The translations under genes and the position numbers were made by a program. Shown one piece after another: positions 42,602 through 49,599 of a stretch of DNA of 64,000 bases (positions within the stretch are counted from its first letter, which is position 1; each line of letters starts with the position of its first letter). The notes under the pieces are model-generated. The model searched no databases. It had not been told where the DNA came from and was given only the letters and a program-made list of their open reading frames with translations. This stretch comes from Mayfieldus sp963841445 (GTDB lineage Bacteria; Actinomycetota; Thermoleophilia; Solirubrobacterales; 70-9). The stretch is from contig CAWJCP010000002.1 in NCBI GenBank assembly GCA_963841445.1, positions 806,001-870,000 on the forward strand, in the 5' to 3' direction.

Positions 42602-43891
42602 CTAGGCTATCTGCGATACCTGCGTTGGGCGCGTGCCCCGCGCTACCTCGGTCGGCAGGAGAAGTGAGAGCAGGCCGGCTGCCAGCAGGAACCCAGCCGA
42701 CACCCACAGGCAGGCGGTGAGTCCGTGCCACTGATAGAGCAGGCCTGAGAGGACGGTCCCGGCGAGGCGCCCAAAGGCGTTGGCCATGTAGTAGAAGCCG
42801 ACGCTCATCGCCACCTTGTCGTTGTCGGCGTAGGCGAGGATGAGGTAGGAGTGAACCGCAGAGTTCATCGCGAACGCCACCCCGAACGGGATGAGGCCGC
42901 CGACGATCGCGATCGTCGGGTTGACGCCTGCGTTGAGGGCTATAGCCATCGCTGCGGGGCATAGCGCCACGCCGAGCGCAAGCCAGACAGCGGTCCTGCC
43001 GTCGGGCTCGCCGCCCGGGCCATGGCCACGACGGCGCACGAAGCGCGGCGCGGCGGCTTGGACCCCCCCGTACCCGATCACCCACACCGCAAGGAGGAAG
43101 CCGACCGCCCAGAAGCTCCAGCCCAGCTCGGCGTAGAGGAAGAACGGCAGGCCGACGACGAACCACACGTCGCGGGCGGCGAACAGAAATATGCGAGCGG
43201 CGGCGAGGATGTTGACCGCGCGGTCGTTGGAGAACATGTGCTTGAACTTTGCGGTCCTGTCGGGGCGGCCGAGGTGGCCGCGGATCGAGGTGGAGGTCAC
43301 GACAAGGGCGGTGAGCACGAGCGCCGCGAGCGCCAACGCGGCGGTCTGAAATCCGAGCAACGTCAGCAGCAGGCCGCCGAGGAAGAAGCCGACTCCCTTC
43401 AGGGCGTTCTTCGAGCCAGTCAGGATCGCAACCCAGCGGTAGAGCGAGGATTGGTCGCCCTCGGGCACGACCAGCTTGACCGCGCTCTTGGAGCTCATCT
43501 TGTTGAGGTCCTTGGCGACGCCCGACAGCGCTTGGGAGGCCATCACGTAGGGAACGACGAGCAGCGACGCCGGGGCAAAGCCGAGCATGCAGAGCGCCGT
43601 GACCTGGATCGCGAGGCCCATGAAGAGCGTGATCTTCAAGCCGAGGCGGGACGCGAGCCAGCCCCCGACCAGGTTCGTGACTATGCCTGCTATCTCGTAG
43701 AAGACGAACAGCGAGGCAACCTCGAGCGGCGTGTAGCCAAGCTGGTCGAAATAGAAGAGGACCAGCGTCCGGATCGCCCCATCGACGAGTGTGTCCGTCC
43801 AATACGCACCCGTCACAAGCACGTAGTTGCGCATTTCTTGCCGCCGCTCTTGCGCGGCGCCCGCGACAGCGGCTCCCGTGCTGCTACCCAT
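42602..43891 (-). CDS. arsJ: ArsJ, MFS exporter of 1-arseno-3-phosphoglycerate
   Basis: 429 residues from the ATG at 43891; ATG 43834 (MRNYVLVTGAYWTDTL) is an alternative. The N-terminal NYVLVTGAYWTDTLVDGAIRTLVLFYFDQLGYTP is characteristic of ArsJ, followed by about eleven more helices. Known mechanism: GAPDH joins arsenate to glyceraldehyde 3-phosphate; ArsJ exports the unstable product, which falls apart outside. The ATG at 43891 overlaps the end of the gapdh gene by 8 bases, as expected for the arsJ-gapdh pair, so the two enzymes act as one arsenate-removal pathway. Confidence 0.93.
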   Translation of the reverse strand: MGSSTGAAVAGAAQERRQEMRNYVLVTGAYWTDTLVDGAIRTLVLFYFDQLGYTPLEVASLFVFYEIAGIVTNLVGGWLASRLGLKITLFMGLAIQVTALCMLGFAPASLLVVPYVMASQALSGVAKDLNKMSSKSAVKLVVPEGDQSSLYRWVAILTGSKNALKGVGFFLGGLLLTLLGFQTAALALAALVLTALVVTSTSIRGHLGRPDRTAKFKHMFSNDRAVNILAAARIFLFAARDVWFVVGLPFFLYAELGWSFWAVGFLLAVWVIGYGGVQAAAPRFVRRRGHGPGGEPDGRTAVWLALGVALCPAAMAIALNAGVNPTIAIVGGLIPFGVAFAMNSAVHSYLILAYADNDKVAMSVGFYYMANAFGRLAGTVLSGLLYQWHGLTACLWVSAGFLLAAGLLSLLLPTEVARGTRPTQVSQIA

Positions 43892-44933
43892 CTGCCCTCG
43901 AGGAGCCAACTGTGGGCTCGGGTTCGGGAAGCGTCCTCGCGACCGCCCGCCCGAGCTCGACGAGCCGGTTTGCGTAGCCCCACTCGTTGTCGTACCAGGC
44001 GAGGATCTTCACCTGAGTCCCGTCAGTGACCATGGTCGAGGGGGCGTCGACGATCCCCGAGCGCGGGTCGTCCTTGAAGTCGACGGAAACAAGGGGCCGT
44101 CGCTCGAATCCGAGGATCCCCTCCAGCGGTCCCTCCGCGGCGGCTTCGAGCAGGCCGTTGACCTCCTCGACCGTCGTCGGCCGGGCGACCTCGAACACGC
44201 AGTCGGTGAGCGAGGCGTTGAGCAGCGGCACCCGCACCGCTAGGCCGTTCAGTTTGCCTTCGAGCTCCGGGAAGATGAGCCCGATCGCGGTCGCCGACCC
44301 CGTCGTGGTGGGGATCAGCGAGGCGCTCGCTGCGCGCGCCCTGCGCAGGTCCTTGTGCGGGGAATCGATGAGCGTCTGCGTGTTGGTCATGTCATGCAGG
44401 GTCGTGATCTGCCCGTGCCGGATGCCGATTGACTCGTGGATCACCTTCACGACCGGAGCGAGGCAGTTGGTCGTGCAGGACGCCGCCGTCAACAGGTCGT
44501 GGCTCTGGGGGTCGTAGATGTGGTCGTTGACGCCGACCACCAGGTTGAGCGCCCCGTCTTTGACCGGCGCTGCGACGATGACCTTGCGCACGCCCTGCCG
44601 GAAGTACGCGTTGAGCAGCTGCGGCGTGCGGAACCTGCCAGAGCATTCGAGAACGACCTCGACGCCGAGCTCGCCCCAGGGCACATCGCCGGGCTCCGCA
44701 TGGCTGCTGTAGCCGATCGCCACCCCGTTGACCGTGAGCACCTCGCCGCCGCCGTGAACGTCCTCGGACCAGCGACCATGGATCGAGTCAAACGTCAGCA
44801 GGTGGGCGGCGGTTGCCGCATCGCCATGCAGCTCGTTGACGTGGGTGAACGCGAGGTCCGGCCAGCCCCAGGCGGCGCGCAGGGCCAAGCGCCCCATGCG
44901 ACCGAAACCGTTGATCCCGATCCGTGCGCTCAT
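43884..44933 (-). CDS. glyceraldehyde-3-phosphate dehydrogenase, ArsJ-associated
   Basis: 349 residues from the ATG at 44933 (MSARIGINGFGRMGRLALRAAW). NAD-binding Rossmann fold, catalytic Cys in ASCTTNCLAP (C153), the usual HDMTNTQ histidine, and WYDNEWGYANRL at the C-terminus, all normal for phosphorylating GAPDH. The pairing with arsJ on one transcript shows it belongs to the arsenate-detoxifying branch and makes 1-arseno-3-phosphoglycerate, rather than being the glycolytic copy. It lies between the DUF2180-like gene and arsJ. Confidence 0.93.
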   Translation of the reverse strand: MSARIGINGFGRMGRLALRAAWGWPDLAFTHVNELHGDAATAAHLLTFDSIHGRWSEDVHGGGEVLTVNGVAIGYSSHAEPGDVPWGELGVEVVLECSGRFRTPQLLNAYFRQGVRKVIVAAPVKDGALNLVVGVNDHIYDPQSHDLLTAASCTTNCLAPVVKVIHESIGIRHGQITTLHDMTNTQTLIDSPHKDLRRARAASASLIPTTTGSATAIGLIFPELEGKLNGLAVRVPLLNASLTDCVFEVARPTTVEEVNGLLEAAAEGPLEGILGFERRPLVSVDFKDDPRSGIVDAPSTMVTDGTQVKILAWYDNEWGYANRLVELGRAVARTLPEPEPTVGSSRADG

Positions 44934-45038
44934 CGGGCGCGAGTGTGCATCACGATGCCCCCGGCCAGCGGCTACGCCGACGCCAGTGTGCTTCCCGCGG
45001 TGCGGTGAGGGGTTGAAGTACGAATGCACTTGGCGGCG

Positions 45039-45260
45039 TCACGCCGTTCGCTTCTCGAGCTGACCCAACTCGGCGGCAGCGCAGCGCGCGCAGCGCAGTT
45101 TGCGCGCCGCCGGCTCAGCGGCGACGGGGCGGTTGATGGGCATCTGGAAGGTCAGGTGTTCATCGGACTCGATCAGGTGTTTGAGGCACAGGCCAGCGCC
45201 GCAGCGGCCGCAGACCGCGACGGCGGGGATCTCGTCCGGGAGACAGTCCAGGCAGTTCAC
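45039..45260 (-). CDS. DUF2180-like cysteine-rich zinc-ribbon protein
   Basis: 73 residues from a GTG at 45260. MNCLDCLPDEIPAVAVCGRCGAGLCLKHL carries CxxC, CxxC and CxxxH-like clusters, and a second CARC lies near the C-terminus (KLRCARCAAAE). The pattern resembles DUF2180 proteins, often found beside arsenic genes. It could hold zinc or bind arsenite through cysteine triads. It fits six bases after acr3 and about 105 bp before gapdh in the same direction, so it is part of the ars operon. Function unknown. Confidence 0.75.
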   Translation of the reverse strand: MNCLDCLPDEIPAVAVCGRCGAGLCLKHLIESDEHLTFQMPINRPVAAEPAARKLRCARCAAAELGQLEKRTA

Positions 45261-45266
45261 TTCGGC

Positions 45267-46397
45267 CTACACAGGTCGACCAACGGGTTCGCGGAGCGGC
45301 TCGGACACCGGCGTTGACGCCGCGCGCTCGTCAGGCCACCAGCGGCGTCGCAGCCATAGCGCGACGTAGACGAGGCTGACGAGAACGGGTACCTCGATCA
45401 GCGGGCCGACGACGCCGGCGAGCGCCTGACCTGAGCTGGCGCCCCAGACGCCGACCGCAACCGCAATCGCCAGCTCGAAGTCGTTGGAGGCGACGGTGAA
45501 GGCGAGCGTCGCGGTCCTGGCATAGCCGAGGTGCATCGCGCGACCGATTCCGAACCCGAGGCTCCACATGACGACGAAGTAGACGAGCAACGGCAGGGCG
45601 ATGCGGGCGACCGTCAGTGGCTCGGACGTGATGTGATCGCCTTGGATCGCGAACAGGAGCACGATCGTGAACAGAAGGCCATAGAGCGTGATCGGCGCGA
45701 TCCGCGGGATGAACTTCGACTCGAACCACTCGCGACCGTGGGCCCGCAGCCCCCAGTACCGGGTGAGATAGCCGGCGGTGAGCGGGATGCCGAGGAAGAT
45801 CAGCACCGTACGGGCGACCTCCCAGATCGAGACCTCGAAGCCCTGGGTGTCGAGGCCGAGCAGGTTCGGCAGTGCATTCAGGTAGAACCAGCCGAGGAGC
45901 GCGTAGGCGACGACCTGGAAGATGGCGTTGAAGACAACGAGGATGGCTGCGCGATCGCGGTCGCCGTCGGCGAGGTCGTTCCAGACCAGCACCATCGCGA
46001 TGCAACGCGCCAGACCAACGACGATGACCCCAGTCCGGAAGGCGGGCTCGTCGGCGAGGAAGATCCAGGCGAGCGCGAACATCAGCGCCGGGCCGACGAC
46101 CCACGACAGGAACAGGGAGACGCCGTACATCCGCGCGTCGCCGTGGGTGCGACCGAGGTCCTCGTAGCGGACCTTGGTCAGGACCGGGTACATCATCAGC
46201 AGCAGCCCGATGGCGATTGGCAGGCTGACGGTCCCGACCTTGAGCGTGTCGAGAAAGTCATTCAGGCCGGGGATCAGCGAGCCGAGGGCGAGGCCGCCGG
46301 CCATCGCAAGCGCGATCCACAGCGGAAGGAAGCGGTCAAGCGTCGACAGCCGCCGGATGACGGCCGCCTCGCCGGGATGGGTTACAGGTTGGGTCAT
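45267..46397 (-). CDS. acr3: Acr3 arsenite efflux permease
   Basis: 376 residues with about ten membrane helices. The strictly conserved cysteine is in helix 4 (VGLARCIAMVLVWNDLA, C132), and the conserved Glu of helix 9 is in GPLIEVPVLVSLVYVALW. Acr3 extrudes As(III) using the proton-motive force. It starts 20 bp after the arsC stop and is followed by the DUF2180-like gene, so arsenate reduced by ArsC is pumped out here. The C-terminus after the last helix is short and Pro/Glu-rich. Confidence 0.95.
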   Translation of the reverse strand: MTQPVTHPGEAAVIRRLSTLDRFLPLWIALAMAGGLALGSLIPGLNDFLDTLKVGTVSLPIAIGLLLMMYPVLTKVRYEDLGRTHGDARMYGVSLFLSWVVGPALMFALAWIFLADEPAFRTGVIVVGLARCIAMVLVWNDLADGDRDRAAILVVFNAIFQVVAYALLGWFYLNALPNLLGLDTQGFEVSIWEVARTVLIFLGIPLTAGYLTRYWGLRAHGREWFESKFIPRIAPITLYGLLFTIVLLFAIQGDHITSEPLTVARIALPLLVYFVVMWSLGFGIGRAMHLGYARTATLAFTVASNDFELAIAVAVGVWGASSGQALAGVVGPLIEVPVLVSLVYVALWLRRRWWPDERAASTPVSEPLREPVGRPV

Positions 46398-46417
46398 GGA
46401 GAGGCGGGCCGAACGGG

Positions 46418-47065
46418 TCAGGTCGCGGCTATGTCTCCCTTGGGCGGCGCGACCTCATCGATCAGCGCGATGACCCGCGTTGCGATCTCGTCGCGGATGC
46501 CGCGCACGGTCTCAATGTCCTTGCCGGCGGGATCCTCGAGCTCCCAGTCCTCGTAGTGCTTGCCGGGATAGATCGGGCAGGCGTCGCCGCAGCCCATGGT
46601 GATCACGGCATCGGCTGCTCTTACGACCTCGTCGGTCAGCGGCTTCGGGAACTCCTTGCTGACGTCGATCCCGATCTCCTCCATCGCCGCGACGACGGCG
46701 GGGTTGAGCTCGTAGGCCGGGTCGGAACCAGCGGACCGAACGTGGAGCCTGCCGTCGGAGAGCTTGTCGAGGAGGCCGGCAGCCATCTGGCTGCGGCCGG
46801 CGTTCTGGACGCAGACGAACAGGACCTCGGGGACGTCCTTCGCCGCCTTACCCTCGGTCTGGGCCAGAGCCCGCAGCCGCTCACGGGCGAAGCGGTGCAC
46901 GAACAGCGGCACGAAGTCGTAAAACCGCGCTCCCGAGAGCCGTTCGAGGGAATCATCGGCCCAGCGGTCGACCGTCTCCGCGGAGAAGATCCCCGCGAAC
47001 TCCTCCTTGAGGCTCGTAATTCCGGCATCAACGTGGGCGCGCGTCGCAGGATCGAGTTGAAGACT
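46418..47065 (-). CDS. arsC: ArsC arsenate reductase (LMW-phosphatase fold) with N-terminal three-helix domain
   Basis: 215 residues from a GTG at 47065, which has GGAGGTG six bases upstream; an ATG at 47095 lacks a ribosome site. Residues 1-75 form a three-helix domain (DPATRAHVDAGITSLKEEF...FVHRFARERLRALA) common in actinobacterial ArsC. The catalytic loop is CVQNAGRSQMA (C86, C-x5-R), with CGDACPIYPGKHYEDWELEDPAG further on supplying the resolving cysteines and general acid Asp. Reduces As(V) to As(III) with mycothiol/mycoredoxin or thioredoxin. First gene of the minus-strand ars operon, divergent from arsR. Confidence 0.93.
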   Translation of the reverse strand, partial: SLQLDPATRAHVDAGITSLKEEFAGIFSAETVDRWADDSLERLSGARFYDFVPLFVHRFARERLRALAQTEGKAAKDVPEVLFVCVQNAGRSQMAAGLLDKLSDGRLHVRSAGSDPAYELNPAVVAAMEEIGIDVSKEFPKPLTDEVVRAADAVITMGCGDACPIYPGKHYEDWELEDPAGKDIETVRGIRDEIATRVIALIDEVAPPKGDIAAT

Positions 47066-47112
47066 CACTGGCACCTCCGCTTGGGCGTCTTTCATCCACG
47101 CTAGCCAATTAC

Positions 47113-47128
47113 ATTGATACATTCAAAT
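47113..47128. promoter_or_regulatory. candidate ArsR operator
   Basis: ATTGATACATTCAAAT is an imperfect palindrome (ATTGA-N5-TCAAAT), lying in the 65-bp gap between the divergent arsC and arsR starts and only two bases before the arsR ATG. It is conspicuously AT-rich against the GC-rich background. TTGA/TCAA half-sites are typical of ArsR/SmtB operators. One site at this point could control both transcripts. Confidence 0.65.
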
Positions 47129-47130
47129 AG

Positions 47131-47487
47131 ATGAGCATCGATCTGGAACTGTCCCCGAAGCAAAAGCGGCCCAAGGGGGAGCCCTGCTGCGAGCCGGTCG
47201 TGTATCCCGACATCGAGCGCGAGGCGGCAGAGCGGATCGCCGGCGTAGCTAAGGCCCTGGGTGACCCGATCCGCATGCAGCTCGTGGACGTGCTGCGAAA
47301 GCACGCTGGCAAGGTCTGCGTATGCGAGCTCGTTCCCCTGTTCGATCTTTCCCAGCCAACCGTGTCGCATCACCTCAAAGTGCTGCGCGAGGCAGGCATT
47401 GTCGGCTCGGAGCGCCAAGGGCTCTGGGCCTACTACTACGTCAACCCCGAAGCGTTGAAGGAGCTGAGCAAATGGCTGAGCAGCTGA
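47131..47487 (+). CDS. arsR: ArsR arsenite-responsive repressor
   Basis: 118 residues. Winged-helix core with recognition helix DLSQPTVSHHLKVLREAGIV. Cysteines: a vicinal pair C19/C20 in the N-terminal arm (GEPCCEPVV) and C63/C65 in KVCVCELV. The combination of an N-terminal CC pair and a later Cys recalls the actinobacterial (Corynebacterium) ArsR sensor type rather than the plasmid R773 type. As(III) binding releases DNA. It reads away from arsC and into arsM, whose ATG lies 16 bases before the arsR stop. Confidence 0.94.
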   Translation: MSIDLELSPKQKRPKGEPCCEPVVYPDIEREAAERIAGVAKALGDPIRMQLVDVLRKHAGKVCVCELVPLFDLSQPTVSHHLKVLREAGIVGSERQGLWAYYYVNPEALKELSKWLSS

Positions 47488-48272
47488 CCCGAACCGAGGA
47501 GATCCGTGAGGCGGTTCGCGACCGATACGCCCAGGCAGCGCGAAGTGTCGGAACCGAGGAGGCGGGATGCTGCGGCTCTGACGCCTCCTCTGGCTGCGGT
47601 TGCGGCGCAGCGACGCTCGACGACGAACAACGTCAGGTCTTCGGTGCGAAGCTTTACTCCAGTGAGGAGCGCGAGGCGCTTCCCGATGGCGCTCAGCTGG
47701 CGTCGCTGGGCTGCGGGAACCCAACTGCGGTCGCGGAACTTCACGAGGGCGAGACGGTGCTCGACCTCGGCTCGGGTGGCGGCATCGACGTGCTGCTCTC
47801 CGCGCAGCGCGTGGGCCCGACCGGCAAGGCGTATGGGCTCGACATGACCGACGAGATGCTCGAGCTGGCGCGTGAGAACCAGGGCCAGGCCGGCGTTGAG
47901 AACGTCGAATGGCTGAAGGGGTCGATCGAGCAGATTCCCCTGCCCGATGAGTCTGTGGACGTGGTGATCTCCAACTGCGTGATCAACCTCTCTGCCGATA
48001 AAAGCAAGGTCCTGCGCGAGGCTGCGCGCGTGCTGCGCCCCGGCGGTCGCTTCGCAGTGACCGACGTGATCGCCGACGAGGGCATGCCCGATGAGGTACG
48101 GCGCGACATGGAGCAGTTCACTGGCTGCGTGGCCGGAGCCCTCACGCCTGAGCAATTTGAGTGCGCCCTTGCCGACGCCGGGTTACGGGAAGTCGAGCTC
48201 CAAGAGACGCATCGGGTGCATGAGCACGCCGGCTCGGCGATTATCCGGGCGCGCAAGCCGGCCAGCGGCTAA
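47472..48272 (+). CDS. arsM: ArsM arsenite S-adenosylmethionine methyltransferase
   Basis: 266 residues from the ATG at 47472, overlapping arsR by 16 bp. SAM site ETVLDLGSGGGIDVLLSA. The three functional cysteines of ArsM are present as C81 (LASLGCGNPTA), C169 (SNCVINLS) and C219 (FTGCVAGAL). An N-terminal GCCGSDASSGCGCG cluster adds five cysteines that may bind As(III) first. It methylates arsenite to mono-, di- and trimethyl arsenicals. The upstream open frame is out of register with a start and belongs to arsR shadow. Confidence 0.94.
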   Translation: MAEQLTRTEEIREAVRDRYAQAARSVGTEEAGCCGSDASSGCGCGAATLDDEQRQVFGAKLYSSEEREALPDGAQLASLGCGNPTAVAELHEGETVLDLGSGGGIDVLLSAQRVGPTGKAYGLDMTDEMLELARENQGQAGVENVEWLKGSIEQIPLPDESVDVVISNCVINLSADKSKVLREAARVLRPGGRFAVTDVIADEGMPDEVRRDMEQFTGCVAGALTPEQFECALADAGLREVELQETHRVHEHAGSAIIRARKPASG

Positions 48273-48577
48273 GGCGCCGCGGTCTGCGCTCTCCTTGCAG
48301 AAAAGAACTCTCCAAGACAGGATCTGTGCGCCAGTGGCCAGTCAGCACCGGATTCAGGCGGTCAATGGCGGTCCAGCAAAGGCGCTTTCGCACTGGAAGA
48401 GCAACATCCCGCGTTTGCGGGGGCTTCGCGAGAGGTGAGCAATCGGATCGAACCGGCGACCACCTGGACCAACCCGCTGTGCCGGCGCGCTCAAAGGCAC
48501 GCGTGCGCGCATCTCTCAGGTGGAATTGGACCCCAATTGGACCCCGTCGCGGATTGCAAGGTCAGATCCCTGAGCCG
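48273..48577. other. intergenic region at right end of the arsenic segment
   Basis: No gene is supported in these 305 bases. They hold a tandem 11-bp repeat AATTGGACCCC at 48524-48534 and 48535-48545, a weak GC stem near 48409-48422 and the approach to the terminator of the tRNA-Pro gene. No trace of an integrase reading frame is visible on either strand, although this is where one would be expected. Confidence 0.7.
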
Positions 48578-48605
48578 TGAAACCCCCGCGTTCGCGGGGG
48601 TTTCA
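48578..48605 (-). terminator. strong hairpin downstream of tRNA-Pro
   Basis: TGAAACCCCCGC (48578-48589) and GCGGGGGTTTCA (48594-48605) make a perfect 12-bp stem with a four-base loop. It begins eight bases beyond the 3' end of the tRNA-Pro gene on the minus strand and would also stop transcripts coming from arsM. Confidence 0.75.
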
Positions 48606-48612
48606 GTGATAG

Positions 48613-48686
48613 TCGGGGCGACTGGATTTGAACCAGCGACCTTTCGGCCCCCAGCCGAATGCGCTACCAGACTGCGCCACGCCCCG
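48613..48686 (-). tRNA. tRNA-Pro(GGG)
   Basis: Complete cloverleaf on the minus strand: acceptor CGGGGCG pairs with CGCCCCG, discriminator A; D arm GCGC-AGTCTGGTA-GCGC; anticodon stem TTCGG/CCGAA around loop CTGGGGG (anticodon GGG); T arm GCTGG-TTCAAAT-CCAGT. CCA is not encoded. This is the intact copy whose 3' portion is repeated at 41826 and 38186. Confidence 0.95.
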
Positions 48687-48730
48687 TGGGTCGCGATTCT
48701 ACGTCAGGTTCGTCCGACGCGTGTACGAAC

Positions 48731-49195
48731 ATGTGTTCGATGCGGAAGGCGGCTGGATTGCGGAAGTGCTACCGGTGCGGGGCCGTCAAACCAGTGGCGG
48801 ACTTTGCCTGGCGGCGGAGGAAGAAGAATCAGCGCGATTCTTTCTGCCGTCCATGTCGCTCGGCGTATGGCAGAGAGCATTACCTAGCCCACAGGCAGCG
48901 ATACATCGATCAAGCCGCAATTGTCAAGCGCAGACTGGCGCGAACGAGGACGTCGTACTTGATCGAGTACTTCGAAGCACATCCATGCGTCGACTGCGGG
49001 GAAGATGATCCTGTGGTCCTCGAGTTCGACCATCTGCGGGACAAGTCGTTCTGCATCGGCCAAAACCTGACTACGAAAAGGTGGAAATCGATCCTGGCTG
49101 AGATAGAGAAATGCGAGGTTGTCTGCGCAAACTGCCACCGACGTCGCACCTCTCAGCGCCGCGGCGTGTGGAGAACCGTTCTGAGCCAGGCATAG
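48731..49195 (+). CDS. HNH-endonuclease-like protein with N-terminal zinc ribbon
   Basis: About 154 residues; the first ATG after the tRNA is 48731 and another lies at 48740, neither with a clear ribosome site. N-terminal treble-clef or ribbon (KCYRCGAVKPVADFAWRRRKK and FCRPCRSAYGREHY), a basic helix, then an HNH-like core: HPCVDCGEDDPVVLEFDHLRDK, and CEVVCANCHRRRTSQRRG. Cysteine pairs hold zinc and the DH/H residues form the nuclease site. It lies alone on the plus strand between tRNA-Pro and tRNA-Gly, at the edge of the integrated region, and may be mobile-element derived. Confidence 0.75.
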   Translation: MCSMRKAAGLRKCYRCGAVKPVADFAWRRRKKNQRDSFCRPCRSAYGREHYLAHRQRYIDQAAIVKRRLARTRTSYLIEYFEAHPCVDCGEDDPVVLEFDHLRDKSFCIGQNLTTKRWKSILAEIEKCEVVCANCHRRRTSQRRGVWRTVLSQA

Positions 49196-49206
49196 GCCCA
49201 CGAACA

Positions 49207-49279
49207 AGCGGGCGGCGGGAATCGAACCCGTCTCTTCGAGCTTGGAAGGCTCGCGTGCGACCAACTACACCACGCCCGC
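49207..49279 (-). tRNA. tRNA-Gly(TCC)
   Basis: Minus-strand cloverleaf with acceptor GCGGGCG/CGCCCGC, anticodon stem CGAGC/GCTCG around loop CTTCCAA (anticodon TCC) and T arm ACGGG-TTCGATT-CCCGC. Discriminator T. CCA not encoded. Confidence 0.95.
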
Positions 49280-49342
49280 AGTGAGGCGATTATAGGTTCG
49301 GGTCACGTGCTCGGAAGGGCGCCATCCTCCCGCGCATGCGAG

Positions 49343-49416
49343 CGGGGCAGCCAGGACTCGAACCTGGAATCCCCGGTTTTGGAGACCGGTGCCTTCGCCA
49401 GTTTGGCCACTGCCCC
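49343..49416 (-). tRNA. tRNA-Trp(CCA)
   Basis: Minus-strand cloverleaf: acceptor GGGGCAG/CTGCCCC, discriminator G, anticodon stem CCGGT/ACCGG around loop CTCCAAA (anticodon CCA), T arm CCAGG-TTCGAGT-CCTGG. This is the only Trp tRNA seen in the window. Confidence 0.93.
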
Positions 49417-49459
49417 AAGTGGAGCCATGCTAGCGACGCTACTCGCTGCAAGGCGGGAG

Positions 49460-49544
49460 TGCGGGCGGAGGGACTCGAACCCCCAAGCCCTTTCGGGCAC
49501 CGGCACCTAAAGCCGGCGTGTCTGCCAGATTCCACCACGCCCGC
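49460..49544 (-). tRNA. tRNA-Leu(TAG)
   Basis: Class II tRNA on the minus strand: acceptor GCGGGCG/CGCCCGC, anticodon stem CCGGC/GCCGG around loop TTTAGGT (anticodon TAG), long variable arm TGCCCGAAAGGGCTT, T arm GGGGG-TTCGAGT-CCCTC, discriminator A. Confidence 0.95.
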
Positions 49545-49599
49545 GCGGACACGATTCTAAGCCGGGAGCGAATTGTCGCTTTCTTAATCCCGAGAATCT

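Larger units (their letters stand above)
41826..48612. mobile_element. putative integrated segment 2 (toxin-antitoxin plus arsenic resistance) at tRNA-Pro
   Basis: About 6.8 kb between the tRNA-Pro fragment at 41826 and the 3' end of the intact tRNA-Pro gene at 48613. Cargo: RHH/PIN toxin-antitoxin pair, arsJ, gapdh, DUF2180-like, acr3, arsC, arsR, arsM. The orientation is right for integration at the tRNA 3' end: the intact gene is at one boundary and the 3' fragment at the other. No recombinase gene remains. A tandem pair AATTGGACCCC (48524-48545) lies near the right end. Confidence 0.6.

Noticed and set aside
38186..48612. Integrase or transposase gene for the tRNA-Pro segments
   Set aside because: All long frames in the region were accounted for; none shows a tyrosine or serine recombinase motif or a DDE transposase pattern.
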